Positions 15,367-25,035 of a stretch of DNA of 56,535 bases are shown piece by piece. The translations under genes were made by a program, and so were the position numbers. The stretch covers positions 1 through 56,535 of the forward strand of contig CANQXJ010000009.1 of the NCBI GenBank assembly GCA_947627795.1, given 5' to 3'. This DNA is from an uncultured Clostridia bacterium. GTDB taxonomy: Bacteria > Bacillota > Clostridia > UBA1381. Below the pieces are notes generated by a model. It was not told the DNA's origin, did not search any database, and saw only the letters and a list, made by a program, of their open reading frames with translations. Every line of letters begins with the position of its first letter. Positions within the stretch are counted from its first letter, which is position 1.

Positions 15367-17601
15367 ATGATAGGAAACAAACATATTACAGCGATATGCT
15401 GCGTAATGCTTGCGCTTGCGGTCGTGTTTACCTGTGTTTTCATGTCCGGTCTTATCCCCGCCGCGAGCGTTGCCGTAAACGCGGACGCGGCGCAGTTCGA
15501 GTATGTAGATACGCTGTTTGACACTTCATACGTTCATTCGCTCAATATAAGCGTCGATGATGAAAAATGGCAGGAAATGCTCGATAACGCGATGGCTGAG
15601 GAGTATATAAGCTGCGATGTGACGATCGACGGGACTACGCTTAAAAACGTCGCGATCCGTCCGAAGGGTAACACGTCGCTCTCGAACGTGCAGAGCAAAA
15701 ATTCCGACAGATACAGCTTTAAAATAAAGTTCAACAAGTATGACGAGGACACGACATACAAGGGACTTGACAAGCTGGCGCTCAACAACATAATCCAGGA
15801 CAACACATATATGAAGGACTATTTCAGCTACCGCATGATGGCTGAAGCCGGAGCGGACGCGCCGCTTTGCAGCTTTATTTACATCAAGGTAAACAACGAG
15901 GACTGGGGTTTGTACTTAGCCGTCGAAGCAATTGACGAAGCTTTTGCCGAGCGCAATTACGGAAGCGACCACGGAGAAATTTACAAGCCCGAAAGCGCGG
16001 CTATGGGCGGCGGTATGGGCAGACGTGAAAACGGTGACGAGCCTCCGGAAATGCCCGGCGGCGGTTTTGGCGGAGATATGCCGCAAATGCCTGATTTTGA
16101 AACGAATGCGGAAGCGGCGGAGCAGCCTGACGATATGACAGGAACGCGCGGCGGGCACGGCGGAATGCGAGGAAACGGACAGCCGCCGGAGATGCCGGAA
16201 GGCGGTATGGATGAAAACAACGGTCAGCCGCCGGAGATGCCGGAAGGCGGTATGAATGAAAACGGTCAACCGCCAGAGATGCCGGAAGGCGGTATGAATG
16301 AAAACGGACAGCCGCCGGAGATGCCTGAAGGTGGTATGAACAATAACGGACAGCCGCCCGAAATGCCGCAGAACGGTGGACGAGGCGGATTTGGCGGCGG
16401 ACCGGGCGGTAATAATACAGTCGCGCTCATATATCAGGGCGACGATCCCGACAGCTATTCGGCGATATTCGATTACAGCGCGTTTGATATAGACGAAGCC
16501 GATAAAAAGCGGCTCATAAACTCGCTTAAGCAGCTTAACGAGGGTGAAAATCTCGACGAAGTTGTGGACGTTGACGAGGTGCTCCGCTACTTTGCGGCGC
16601 ATAATTTTACGGTCAATTCAGACAGCTACACGGGTAATCTCATGCATAACTACTACCTCCATGAAAAAGACGGAAAAATGTCTATGATCGCGTGGGATTA
16701 CAACCTCGCCTTCGGCGGCATGGGCGGTATGGGCGGACGCGGCAATCGCGGCGAAGGAAGCACAACCGACTCGGCGACGAAGTATGTCAATTATCCGATA
16801 GACACGCCCATGCTCGGCGCGTCAATGGACGAGCGTCCTATGATAGGAAAGCTTTTTGAAAACGACGAATATATGGCGCGCTATCACGAGGTTTTTGACG
16901 AATTTATAGCGAATTATTTTGAAAGCGGCGATTTTGAAAACGAGTATAACCGTGTATTCAATATGATTACCGAGTATGTGCAAAAAGATCCGACGAAGTT
17001 CTGTACCTTTGACGAGTTTGTAACGGGTGCCGGAAATTTAAAACAATTCTGCCTGCTCCGCGCCGAGAGCGTGCGCGGTCAGCTTAACGGCACTATTCCG
17101 TCAACCGACGAGGGACAATCGGCGGATTCGTCAATGCTCATAGACGCGTCATCGGTTGATGTTGATTCAATGGGCGATATGGGCATGGGCGGCGGCCCGG
17201 ACGGACGTAATGGAGAACGCGGAGACACTTCCGAAGCTGAGGAAGCGTTTGCGCAGGAAGGCGAAAACACGGCTGAAACGGAGACGAATTCCGCACCGGA
17301 TGGTACGTCGGAGGACAGCAATATCCCGCCCGACAGCAGACGCGGAAACGGAATGTTTGACACAACCCGTCTCGCCGATATGCTTGGCATGGACAAGACG
17401 GAGCTTGAAGCGATGAGCGAGGATGAAATCAGAACGCTTATAGAGGAAAAAATCAACGCAGGCGAGCTTAATATGTCGCCGCGCGGCGACAGCGTTCTGA
17501 AACAGAGCCGTATGGAAGGGTATATGCTGCTCGGCGGAAGCCTAATGCTTATATTTATAGGAATTGTTTTTGCGATGACATATAAAAGGAAGAGAATGTA
17601 A
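15367..17601 (+). CDS. CotH-kinase-family surface protein with PPEMPEGGM repeats
   Basis: 744 residues. N-terminal signal/anchor helix (about 7-35), CotH kinase domain interrupted by an insert, and a C-terminal membrane helix (about 717-737) followed by YKRKRM. Kinase hallmarks: IRPKGNTS (97-104), DWGLYLAVEAIDE (179-191) and WDYNLAFG (443-450). The insert at about 213-350 is rich in Gly, Met, Pro and Glu and holds five tandem copies of about 13 residues around GQPPEMPEGGM; another Met/Gly/acidic stretch follows the kinase part. CotH of Bacillus phosphorylates spore-coat proteins, and many clostridial homologues are surface-exposed. The gene starts 9 bases after DUF4956 and forms an operon with it. 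Substrates may include its own repeat region (inference). Confidence 0.9.
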   Translation: MIGNKHITAICCVMLALAVVFTCVFMSGLIPAASVAVNADAAQFEYVDTLFDTSYVHSLNISVDDEKWQEMLDNAMAEEYISCDVTIDGTTLKNVAIRPKGNTSLSNVQSKNSDRYSFKIKFNKYDEDTTYKGLDKLALNNIIQDNTYMKDYFSYRMMAEAGADAPLCSFIYIKVNNEDWGLYLAVEAIDEAFAERNYGSDHGEIYKPESAAMGGGMGRRENGDEPPEMPGGGFGGDMPQMPDFETNAEAAEQPDDMTGTRGGHGGMRGNGQPPEMPEGGMDENNGQPPEMPEGGMNENGQPPEMPEGGMNENGQPPEMPEGGMNNNGQPPEMPQNGGRGGFGGGPGGNNTVALIYQGDDPDSYSAIFDYSAFDIDEADKKRLINSLKQLNEGENLDEVVDVDEVLRYFAAHNFTVNSDSYTGNLMHNYYLHEKDGKMSMIAWDYNLAFGGMGGMGGRGNRGEGSTTDSATKYVNYPIDTPMLGASMDERPMIGKLFENDEYMARYHEVFDEFIANYFESGDFENEYNRVFNMITEYVQKDPTKFCTFDEFVTGAGNLKQFCLLRAESVRGQLNGTIPSTDEGQSADSSMLIDASSVDVDSMGDMGMGGGPDGRNGERGDTSEAEEAFAQEGENTAETETNSAPDGTSEDSNIPPDSRRGNGMFDTTRLADMLGMDKTELEAMSEDEIRTLIEEKINAGELNMSPRGDSVLKQSRMEGYMLLGGSLMLIFIGIVFAMTYKRKRM
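16188..16376 (+). repeat. Tandem in-gene repeat, ~39-42-base units
   Basis: About five units encoding NGQPPEMPEGGM plus a 2-4-residue linker (D/N-E-N). Units differ by synonymous changes (ccggagatgccg / ccagagatgccg / cccgaaatgccg), so selection acts on the protein sequence. The fifth unit is truncated. Confidence 0.85.
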
Positions 17602-17603
17602 AA

Positions 17604-17641
17604 AAGATTGACGGCTGCGTTTTGCCGTCAATCTTTCGCTT
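17604..17641. terminator. Bidirectional terminator between convergent genes
   Basis: 12-bp stem AAGATTGACGGC / GCCGTCAATCTT (17604-17615, 17624-17635). The minus-strand product is followed by TTTTTTACATT (strong); the plus-strand tail is weaker (TCGCTTATGTTTG). It serves the CotH gene and the minus-strand membrane-protein operon. Confidence 0.85.
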
Positions 17642-17655
17642 ATGTTTGTATTTTT

Positions 17656-18726
17656 TTATTCTGCGGTTTCCGCCGTATCCGCCGTATCAGCGGCGTTCGC
17701 TGTATCCGCCGTGTCTGCGGTATCTGCAGTGTCCGCTGTATCCGCTGTATCCGCGGTGTCGGTTGTTGAATTGTCGTCGTTGACTGCCGCGTCCTGAGCC
17801 GCATCCTCAACATCCTGTTGGCTTGCGAGATTTGCTTCTCTGTCGGCGTTGTCAACGATATCTCTTATTTCCTTGTAAAGCGTATCGCCGTTAACGTCGT
17901 CGCCGAGATTATAATACTCAATGAACTGATCGACATTTTCTTCTGTAACGACATCTTTCAAAGCCATCTCGCCTTCAGCCTCGCCCCATGTGGTGTCTTC
18001 GGTGATGGTGTCGGGGAAGTGGAATAGCTCCTTAAGTCCCTCAAAATCGGTACCGCGCATACTTGCGATCATTGAAACCGGCATTGTGTAATATGCTGCC
18101 GATTCCGATGTGTTTGCAGGCATATTTTTGGGGAGGTCGAATCTTTCCTTGAACTCGTCAAGGCTCATTCCCATTTGGTCAGAAATATCTTTTATTGTTT
18201 GTCCCGATACGTCGACATATTTTTTGTTGTACGGATTGAATATCGACGGACCGAATATGATACCCAAAACTATCAGAACTGCCGCTATGACCGCAATGAT
18301 TGCTATGATGACGGCTGACGAGGGCTTCTTTTTAACATCCTCGGCGATTTCCTCTGCTTTGTCCTCTATAGTGTCGAGCAATTCATCGGCTTTGTCCTCT
18401 ATTGCGTCAGCAACGTCTTCCGCCTTTTCGGAAATCTCAGCCTTTTTCTCGTCAATCGCGTCTGTGATTTCGTCCGCTTTTTCTGCGATTTCAGCTTTTT
18501 TCTCATCAATCGCATCGACGATTACGTCAGCCTTTTCGTCAATCGCGTCTGCGATTTCGTCCGCTTTTTCCTGAGCGGTCCCGACGATTTCTTCAGCCTT
18601 CTCCTTAACCGCGTCAACAACATCGCCGGCTTTTTCCCGAATGTTTTCCGAGGCTGTATCAGCCGCATTTTGCGCTTCCTGAGCCGCTTCGGATATTTCC
18701 TCATTCAATTTTTTTTCGTCACTCAT
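17656..18726 (-). CDS. Single-pass membrane protein with amphipathic repeat stalk and (TAD)n tail
   Basis: 356 residues, family not recognised. Residues 1-134 are a long charged helix built of about 11-residue repeats (xEKADEIxDAI), apolipoprotein- or stalk-like. One membrane helix follows at about 138-160 (AVIIAIIAVIAAVLIVLGIIF). Then comes an outside region of about 150 residues with the motif TTWGEAE (245-251), and a tail from 322 of repeated Thr-Ala-Asp. The upstream gene shares the TM-plus-WGEAE layout, so the two look like paralogues. ATG is preceded by AAGGAGAG. It is second in the operon. With no signal peptide, the repeat stalk probably stays in the cytoplasm. Confidence 0.8.
   Translation of the reverse strand: MSDEKKLNEEISEAAQEAQNAADTASENIREKAGDVVDAVKEKAEEIVGTAQEKADEIADAIDEKADVIVDAIDEKKAEIAEKADEITDAIDEKKAEISEKAEDVADAIEDKADELLDTIEDKAEEIAEDVKKKPSSAVIIAIIAVIAAVLIVLGIIFGPSIFNPYNKKYVDVSGQTIKDISDQMGMSLDEFKERFDLPKNMPANTSESAAYYTMPVSMIASMRGTDFEGLKELFHFPDTITEDTTWGEAEGEMALKDVVTEENVDQFIEYYNLGDDVNGDTLYKEIRDIVDNADREANLASQQDVEDAAQDAAVNDDNSTTDTADTADTADTADTADTADTANAADTADTAETAE
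17664..17765 (-). repeat. 9-base tandem repeat encoding Thr-Ala-Asp
   Basis: About a dozen units of the ACxGCxGAx type at the 3' end of the gene. Synonymous drift between units argues for a maintained protein repeat. Repeats like this may vary in number between strains. Confidence 0.8.
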
Positions 18727-18767
18727 TTTAAATACTCTCCTTATTTAAAATTATTTAAGCGCTGAAA

Positions 18768-19472
18768 TTATTCCGCGCTTTCGCTTGAATCGGCTTCTGC
18801 TCCGGCTTCTGCATCTGCATCGGTATCGGCCGCGGCGTCTGTGTTTTCAGCGGCATCGGTATCAGCCGATTCAGCCTCGGCAGCTGCGTCAGCCGCCGCT
18901 TCGTCTGTCGGCGCGGGCGTAGCGTTTGCCAGTCTTTCCGCCGCTTCGTCAAATATTGCCTCAGCCTCGCCCCAAGGCGTGTCTGCGGTCACTTCGTCGC
19001 CTATTCCGTATATCTGCTTTATCTGGTTGAGCGATTCCTCGCCGCCGAAGTAAACTCCCGCCGGAATGAGAGGCTCTACGTCCTTCCAAAGCGAATCCTT
19101 TGTCACCTGTCCTTCGAGCTTGGCTTCCTTGATGTAATCGTCGGCTGTTTTTTCGTTGCCGGACAATTCCAAATACTTCTCGAGCGTCATAAATCCGTAC
19201 ATTTCGCTGATCGGAGTTTTTTCCGTAACATCCTTTGAGCCTGACAGACCGTACTGCTCGAGATACTCGTCGATCGTTTGTCCCGCCTGCTTTGCCGCGT
19301 AGCCGACCGTTTGTTCCTTTGTGCCGTTCGCGATTGCGTTTTCTTCTACCTTGTCAGCGACTTTGCCGTATGTGGCAAATACCGCCAGCGCTAAAACAAG
19401 CGCTATAATAATTACCATTACCGCGCTTGTCATCTTATCCGACGACGAGCGCGCTCTTCTTTGATTGTTCAT
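18768..19472 (-). CDS. Single-pass membrane protein with TPWGEAE motif and acidic Ala-rich tail
   Basis: 234 residues from ATG 19472, chosen because AAAGGAG lies 9-10 bases before it; the longer upstream frame lacks one. A short basic N-terminus and one membrane helix (about 15-34) lead into an extracellular helical region that shares with the next gene a repeated pattern of helix plus xTxDTPWGEAE (165-171). The last ~50 residues are almost only Ala, Asp, Glu, Thr and Ser. It is the first gene of the pair, 41 bases before the second. Function unknown; no enzyme motif seen. Confidence 0.8.
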   Translation of the reverse strand: MNNQRRARSSSDKMTSAVMVIIIALVLALAVFATYGKVADKVEENAIANGTKEQTVGYAAKQAGQTIDEYLEQYGLSGSKDVTEKTPISEMYGFMTLEKYLELSGNEKTADDYIKEAKLEGQVTKDSLWKDVEPLIPAGVYFGGEESLNQIKQIYGIGDEVTADTPWGEAEAIFDEAAERLANATPAPTDEAAADAAAEAESADTDAAENTDAAADTDADAEAGAEADSSESAE

Positions 19473-19530
19473 CAAAAAATTCTCCTTTCTGTTAATAAGC
19501 ATATAAATGCATTTGCACATTATACATAAC

Positions 19531-19559
19531 AATATATCACTTTACGTGAAAAAAATCAA
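19531..19559 (-). promoter_or_regulatory. Predicted sigma-A promoter of the membrane-protein pair
   Basis: Minus strand TTGATT (19554-19559), 17-base spacer, TATATT (19531-19536). Confidence 0.65.
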
Positions 19560-19642
19560 TATTTTTTTTGTGAATTGTAATATAATTCTGTAAAAATATG
19601 TATCGTTAACAAACAGTTCACAAATTAAACACAAATTATTAA

Positions 19643-19670
19643 TTGACTTTTGCAAAAAAAAGAGTATAAT
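19643..19670 (+). promoter_or_regulatory. Sigma-A promoter of the ctsR operon
   Basis: TTGACT (19643-19648), 16-base spacer with an A8 run, TATAAT (19665-19670). Confidence 0.85.
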
Positions 19671-19681
19671 GTATTACAGAA

Positions 19682-19704
19682 AGTCAAAGAAAGTCAAAGT
19701 CAAG
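19682..19704 (+). promoter_or_regulatory. CtsR operator
   Basis: Direct heptad repeat AGTCAAA-GAA-AGTCAAA (19682-19698) fits the known CtsR box (R-GTCAAA-N3-R-GTCAAA). A third partial heptad GTCAAG follows directly. It lies just after the -10, where bound CtsR would block transcription, so the operon is autoregulated and heat-inducible. Confidence 0.93.
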
Positions 19705-19766
19705 ATGAGATAGACGAGAAGGAGAGAAAGAAGTGAGGTAAAAAATCAAAAGGCGGTGATTATGAG

Positions 19767-20222
19767 ATGGGTATGAGTGACAGAATAGAAGCGTTTATAG
19801 TGGAGCTTTTAAAGGCTGAGAAGCCGGATGCATGGCTGAACTTAAAGCGCAACGAGTTAGCAGAGATTTTTAAATGCGCTCCGTCGCAGATAAATTATGT
19901 GATGTCTACGAGGTTTAACAGGGAGCGCGGATATATAGTAGAATCCCGAAGAGGCGGGGGAGGATATGTGCGGATCAAGCGGATTGACTTGAAAAAGGAG
20001 GAACTGATACCGTTCATGCTCCGCGCCGCGGGGGAAAGCCTGAGCGTTGACGACGCGCAGGCGCACGCTATGAAGCTCTTAAGGGCTGAGATAATTGACG
20101 ACAGGATGGCTGCGATGATGAGAGGGGCGCTCGCTGACAGCGCGCTGCCGATTGCGCAGCCGGACAGAGACAGAGTGAGAGCGAACATATTTAAAAATAT
20201 GCTCGCGGCATTGAATGTGTAA
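19767..20222 (+). CDS. ctsR: Transcriptional repressor CtsR
   Basis: 151 residues. An N-terminal winged helix-turn-helix is followed by the hallmark glycine-rich wing RGGGGYVRIKRI (about 62-73) that reads the heptad operator and senses heat. A C-terminal helical dimerisation domain follows, the region targeted by McsB. Alternative start at ATG 19773; 19767 is preferred by spacing from AGGCGGTGAT. It is the first gene of ctsR-mcsA-mcsB-clpC and represses its own operon through the adjacent box. Confidence 0.95.
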   Translation: MGMSDRIEAFIVELLKAEKPDAWLNLKRNELAEIFKCAPSQINYVMSTRFNRERGYIVESRRGGGGYVRIKRIDLKKEELIPFMLRAAGESLSVDDAQAHAMKLLRAEIIDDRMAAMMRGALADSALPIAQPDRDRVRANIFKNMLAALNV

Positions 20223-20266
20223 AGACACAAACAACACGATTAAGGATATAAAGGAGGCAAACAACA

Positions 20267-20641
20267 ATGTATGATTTATTTTCAGATTTTTTTGACAACG
20301 CGTTCGGCATTTTCAATCAGCCGGCGTCGGTAAAGGAGGAAAAGAGGTGTCCCGTCTGCGGACGAACCTACGCGGATTTCAGACGCACCGGCAAGCTCGG
20401 CTGCGGCGAATGCTACAAAACGTTCAGACCGGCTGTGACGAAAACGCTTCGTCAGGTACATCAAACATCGGCGCATACCGGTAAGATTCCGTCGAAATCG
20501 GGCGAGAGCATAAAACGGCAGCGGCTTTATGAAAGCTTAAAAAAGCAGCTTTCCGACGCGGTCAAGAACGAGGACTACGAAACTGCGGCAAAGCTGCACA
20601 AGCAGGTTCGTGAAATGGAAAACGAGGTGAAGAAGTCATGA
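20267..20641 (+). CDS. mcsA: McsA, short form with one zinc site
   Basis: 124 residues. A CPVCG...CGECY zinc site lies near residues 28-52, and a C-terminal UVR motif (LKKQLSDAVKNEDYETAAKL) near 85-120. Bacillus McsA is about 185 residues with an additional N-terminal pair of CxxC motifs; that part is missing here, and nothing upstream could encode it (a 44-base gap from ctsR with its own AAAGGAGG site). McsA activates and tethers the arginine kinase McsB. Its stop overlaps the mcsB start (ATGA), which suggests translational coupling. Confidence 0.9.
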   Translation: MYDLFSDFFDNAFGIFNQPASVKEEKRCPVCGRTYADFRRTGKLGCGECYKTFRPAVTKTLRQVHQTSAHTGKIPSKSGESIKRQRLYESLKKQLSDAVKNEDYETAAKLHKQVREMENEVKKS

Positions 20642-21624
20642 TTTGGTACAAGGACAACAAAAACGATATAGCTGTTTCGACGAGAATAAGGCTCGCGAGA
20701 AACGTGGACAGCGTTCCGTTCCCGAACGCGCTCAAAAACAAAACCGAGGTCGAGGATAAAATAAAGGACGCGGTTTTGAAGGGAAGCAAACATTTCGAGT
20801 TTGTGGCTTTGGACGATTTAAAGACGGAAATTAAAACGGCGCTCGCGGAGGAGCACCTTATAAGCCCGCAGATGCTTGAAGGCTCCGGCAAGGCGATACT
20901 GCTCAACAAGGAAAGAACGGCGAGCATAATGCTGATGGAGGAGGATCACATACGACTGCAGGTCATAGAGCCGGGACTGGCTATCGACGAGGCTTACGAG
21001 TTTGCGGATAAGATCGACGACATAATAGAATCGGGCGTTCAGTACGCGTTTGATGAGGAATTCGGATATCTGACGGCTTGCCCGACGAATACCGGAACGG
21101 GTATGCGCGCGTCTGTTATGATGCATCTTCCCGCGCTTACCATGACGAGAAACATTGCGAGAGTTGCCGCGTCGGCGGGGAATTTAGGCATAGCGGTGCG
21201 CGGAATGTACGGCGAGGGTACGGAAGCGGACGGAAATATGTATCAGATCTCAAATCAAGTCACTATGGGGCTTACGGAAAAGGAAATTCTCGAAAAGCTC
21301 AAAACAATAGTAAATCAGATAATCGACATGGAGAAAAAGGCGCGCGAGGCACTGGCGAAGAACAACGCGGATGAGCTTTCGGACAGACTGTTCCGCTCGT
21401 ACGGGACGCTCAAATACGCGCGGAGCATTTCGTCAAAGGAGGCGAAATCGCTGCTTTCGGACGTAATGCTCGGTCAGAATATGGGTATACTTCCGAAGGA
21501 AGGAAAAATTACGCCGCTCGAGTGCATAGTACGCATAGCGCCGTCGTTTATATCGGCGGGAGAAAGCATGACTCCGGCGGAGCGCGACAAAAAGCGCGCG
21601 GACTTTATCAGGGATAACATTTAA
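20638..21624 (+). CDS. mcsB: Protein arginine kinase McsB
   Basis: 328 residues with the phosphagen (ATP:guanido) kinase catalytic domain. The nucleotide-binding signature STRIRLARN is near 15-23, CPTNTGTGMRASV near 146-158 replaces the creatine-kinase CPxNLGT loop, and RDKKRA near the C-terminus matches the RDxxRA pocket through which phosphoarginine allosterically activates McsB. It marks proteins with phosphoarginine for ClpC-ClpP and inactivates CtsR. Slightly shorter than the Bacillus protein (about 363). ATGA overlap with mcsA. Confidence 0.95.
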   Translation: MIWYKDNKNDIAVSTRIRLARNVDSVPFPNALKNKTEVEDKIKDAVLKGSKHFEFVALDDLKTEIKTALAEEHLISPQMLEGSGKAILLNKERTASIMLMEEDHIRLQVIEPGLAIDEAYEFADKIDDIIESGVQYAFDEEFGYLTACPTNTGTGMRASVMMHLPALTMTRNIARVAASAGNLGIAVRGMYGEGTEADGNMYQISNQVTMGLTEKEILEKLKTIVNQIIDMEKKAREALAKNNADELSDRLFRSYGTLKYARSISSKEAKSLLSDVMLGQNMGILPKEGKITPLECIVRIAPSFISAGESMTPAERDKKRADFIRDNI

Positions 21625-21676
21625 AAGCGAGGATAAAAGGGAAGAAAAGACATAAAACAGAGAAGGAGTGATTATT

Positions 21677-24142
<2,466 letters not shown>

Positions 24143-24174
24143 GTCATAGAGCTACCCCTAAAGGTGATAAAATA

Positions 24175-24222
24175 AAAATCCCGCAGGCGGATTGCGTTTA
24201 GTGCAGCCCCCGCGGGATTTTG
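24175..24222 (+). terminator. Terminator after clpC
   Basis: 10-bp stem AAAATCCCGC / GCGGGATTTT (24175-24184, 24212-24221) with a long 27-base loop; the T-tract is part of the stem. Confidence 0.65.
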
Positions 24223-24227
24223 TTAAA

Positions 24228-24266
24228 AAGAAAGAAGTTTCAGGATTTAATATCCCGAAACTTCTT
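24228..24266 (-). terminator. Terminator after the transaldolase gene
   Basis: 15-bp stem (arms 24232-24246 and 24252-24266) with one position that pairs as G-U only on the minus-strand RNA; the minus-strand tail is TTTCTTTTTAAC. Confidence 0.8.
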
Positions 24267-24278
24267 GTTATATTCGGA

Positions 24279-24950
24279 TTATTCAATTACCGGAGCGGGC
24301 TCTTCCTTCTTCGGAACCGATTCCCAGTCCTTGAGGAAACGCATGATACCGTTGTCGGTAAGCGGATGATGAAGCATCTGCTCGATTACTTTGTACGGAA
24401 CCGTAGCGATATTGCAGCCCGCGCGCGCAGCGTCTATTACGTGGATCGGGTTTCTTATCGAAGCTGCGATAATCTCCGTAGGAATGTCGTGAAGCTTGAA
24501 GATATCGGCGATTTCTTCTATTAAAATCATGCCGTTTGTACCCACGTCGTCAAGTCTGCCGAGGAACGGGCTTACGTACGTCGCGCCCGCTCTTGCCGCG
24601 AGAAGCGCCTGCGCCGCCGAGAATATAAGCGTTACGTTCGTCTTTATTCCGAGAGCCGTAAGCTTTTTAACAGCCTTTAAACCTTCCGCGCACATCGGGA
24701 TTTTGATTATGATGTTCTTGTGGATAGCCGCTAAAGGCTTAGCCTCCTCGACCATCTTGTCAGCCTCGAGCGAGATGACCTCCGCGCTTATCGGACCGTC
24801 TACTATGGTGGTGATTTCCTTTACAACCTCTACGAAATCTCTGCCCTCTTTCGCGATGAGCGACGGGTTTGTGGTAACTCCGCAAATCACGCCCATGTCG
24901 TTAGCCATGCGTATCTCGTTGACGTTGGCTGTATCAATAAATAATTTCAT
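24279..24950 (-). CDS. fsa: TalC/FSA-type transaldolase
   Basis: 223 residues, a compact TIM barrel of the transaldolase subfamily 3 / fructose-6-phosphate aldolase group. Visible hallmarks: [13 protein letters not shown] start, GVTTNPSLI, the Schiff-base lysine in IIKIPM (near 84), [19 protein letters not shown] and [11 protein letters not shown]. Sequence alone does not separate transaldolase from F6P aldolase activity. The C-terminus carries a short extra Lys/Glu/Pro tail. It probably serves the non-oxidative pentose phosphate pathway, in keeping with the pentose genes at 36-39 kb. Monocistronic. Confidence 0.93.
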   Translation of the reverse strand: MKLFIDTANVNEIRMANDMGVICGVTTNPSLIAKEGRDFVEVVKEITTIVDGPISAEVISLEADKMVEEAKPLAAIHKNIIIKIPMCAEGLKAVKKLTALGIKTNVTLIFSAAQALLAARAGATYVSPFLGRLDDVGTNGMILIEEIADIFKLHDIPTEIIAASIRNPIHVIDAARAGCNIATVPYKVIEQMLHHPLTDNGIMRFLKDWESVPKKEEPAPVIE

Positions 24951-25035
24951 TTTATATGCCTCCTAAAATTTTTTATTACACATATTATATACAAGTTTTT
25001 TCCGCAAGTCAATACAATTTAGCATTTTATCGTGT

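Noticed and set aside
16188-16376. Regular ~40-base repeats, CRISPR-like
   Set aside because: In frame, no unique spacers, units encode PPEMPEGGM; a protein repeat.
17664-17765. Short tandem repeats as a possible CRISPR or VNTR locus
   Set aside because: 9-base units in frame encode Thr-Ala-Asp; part of the membrane protein gene.
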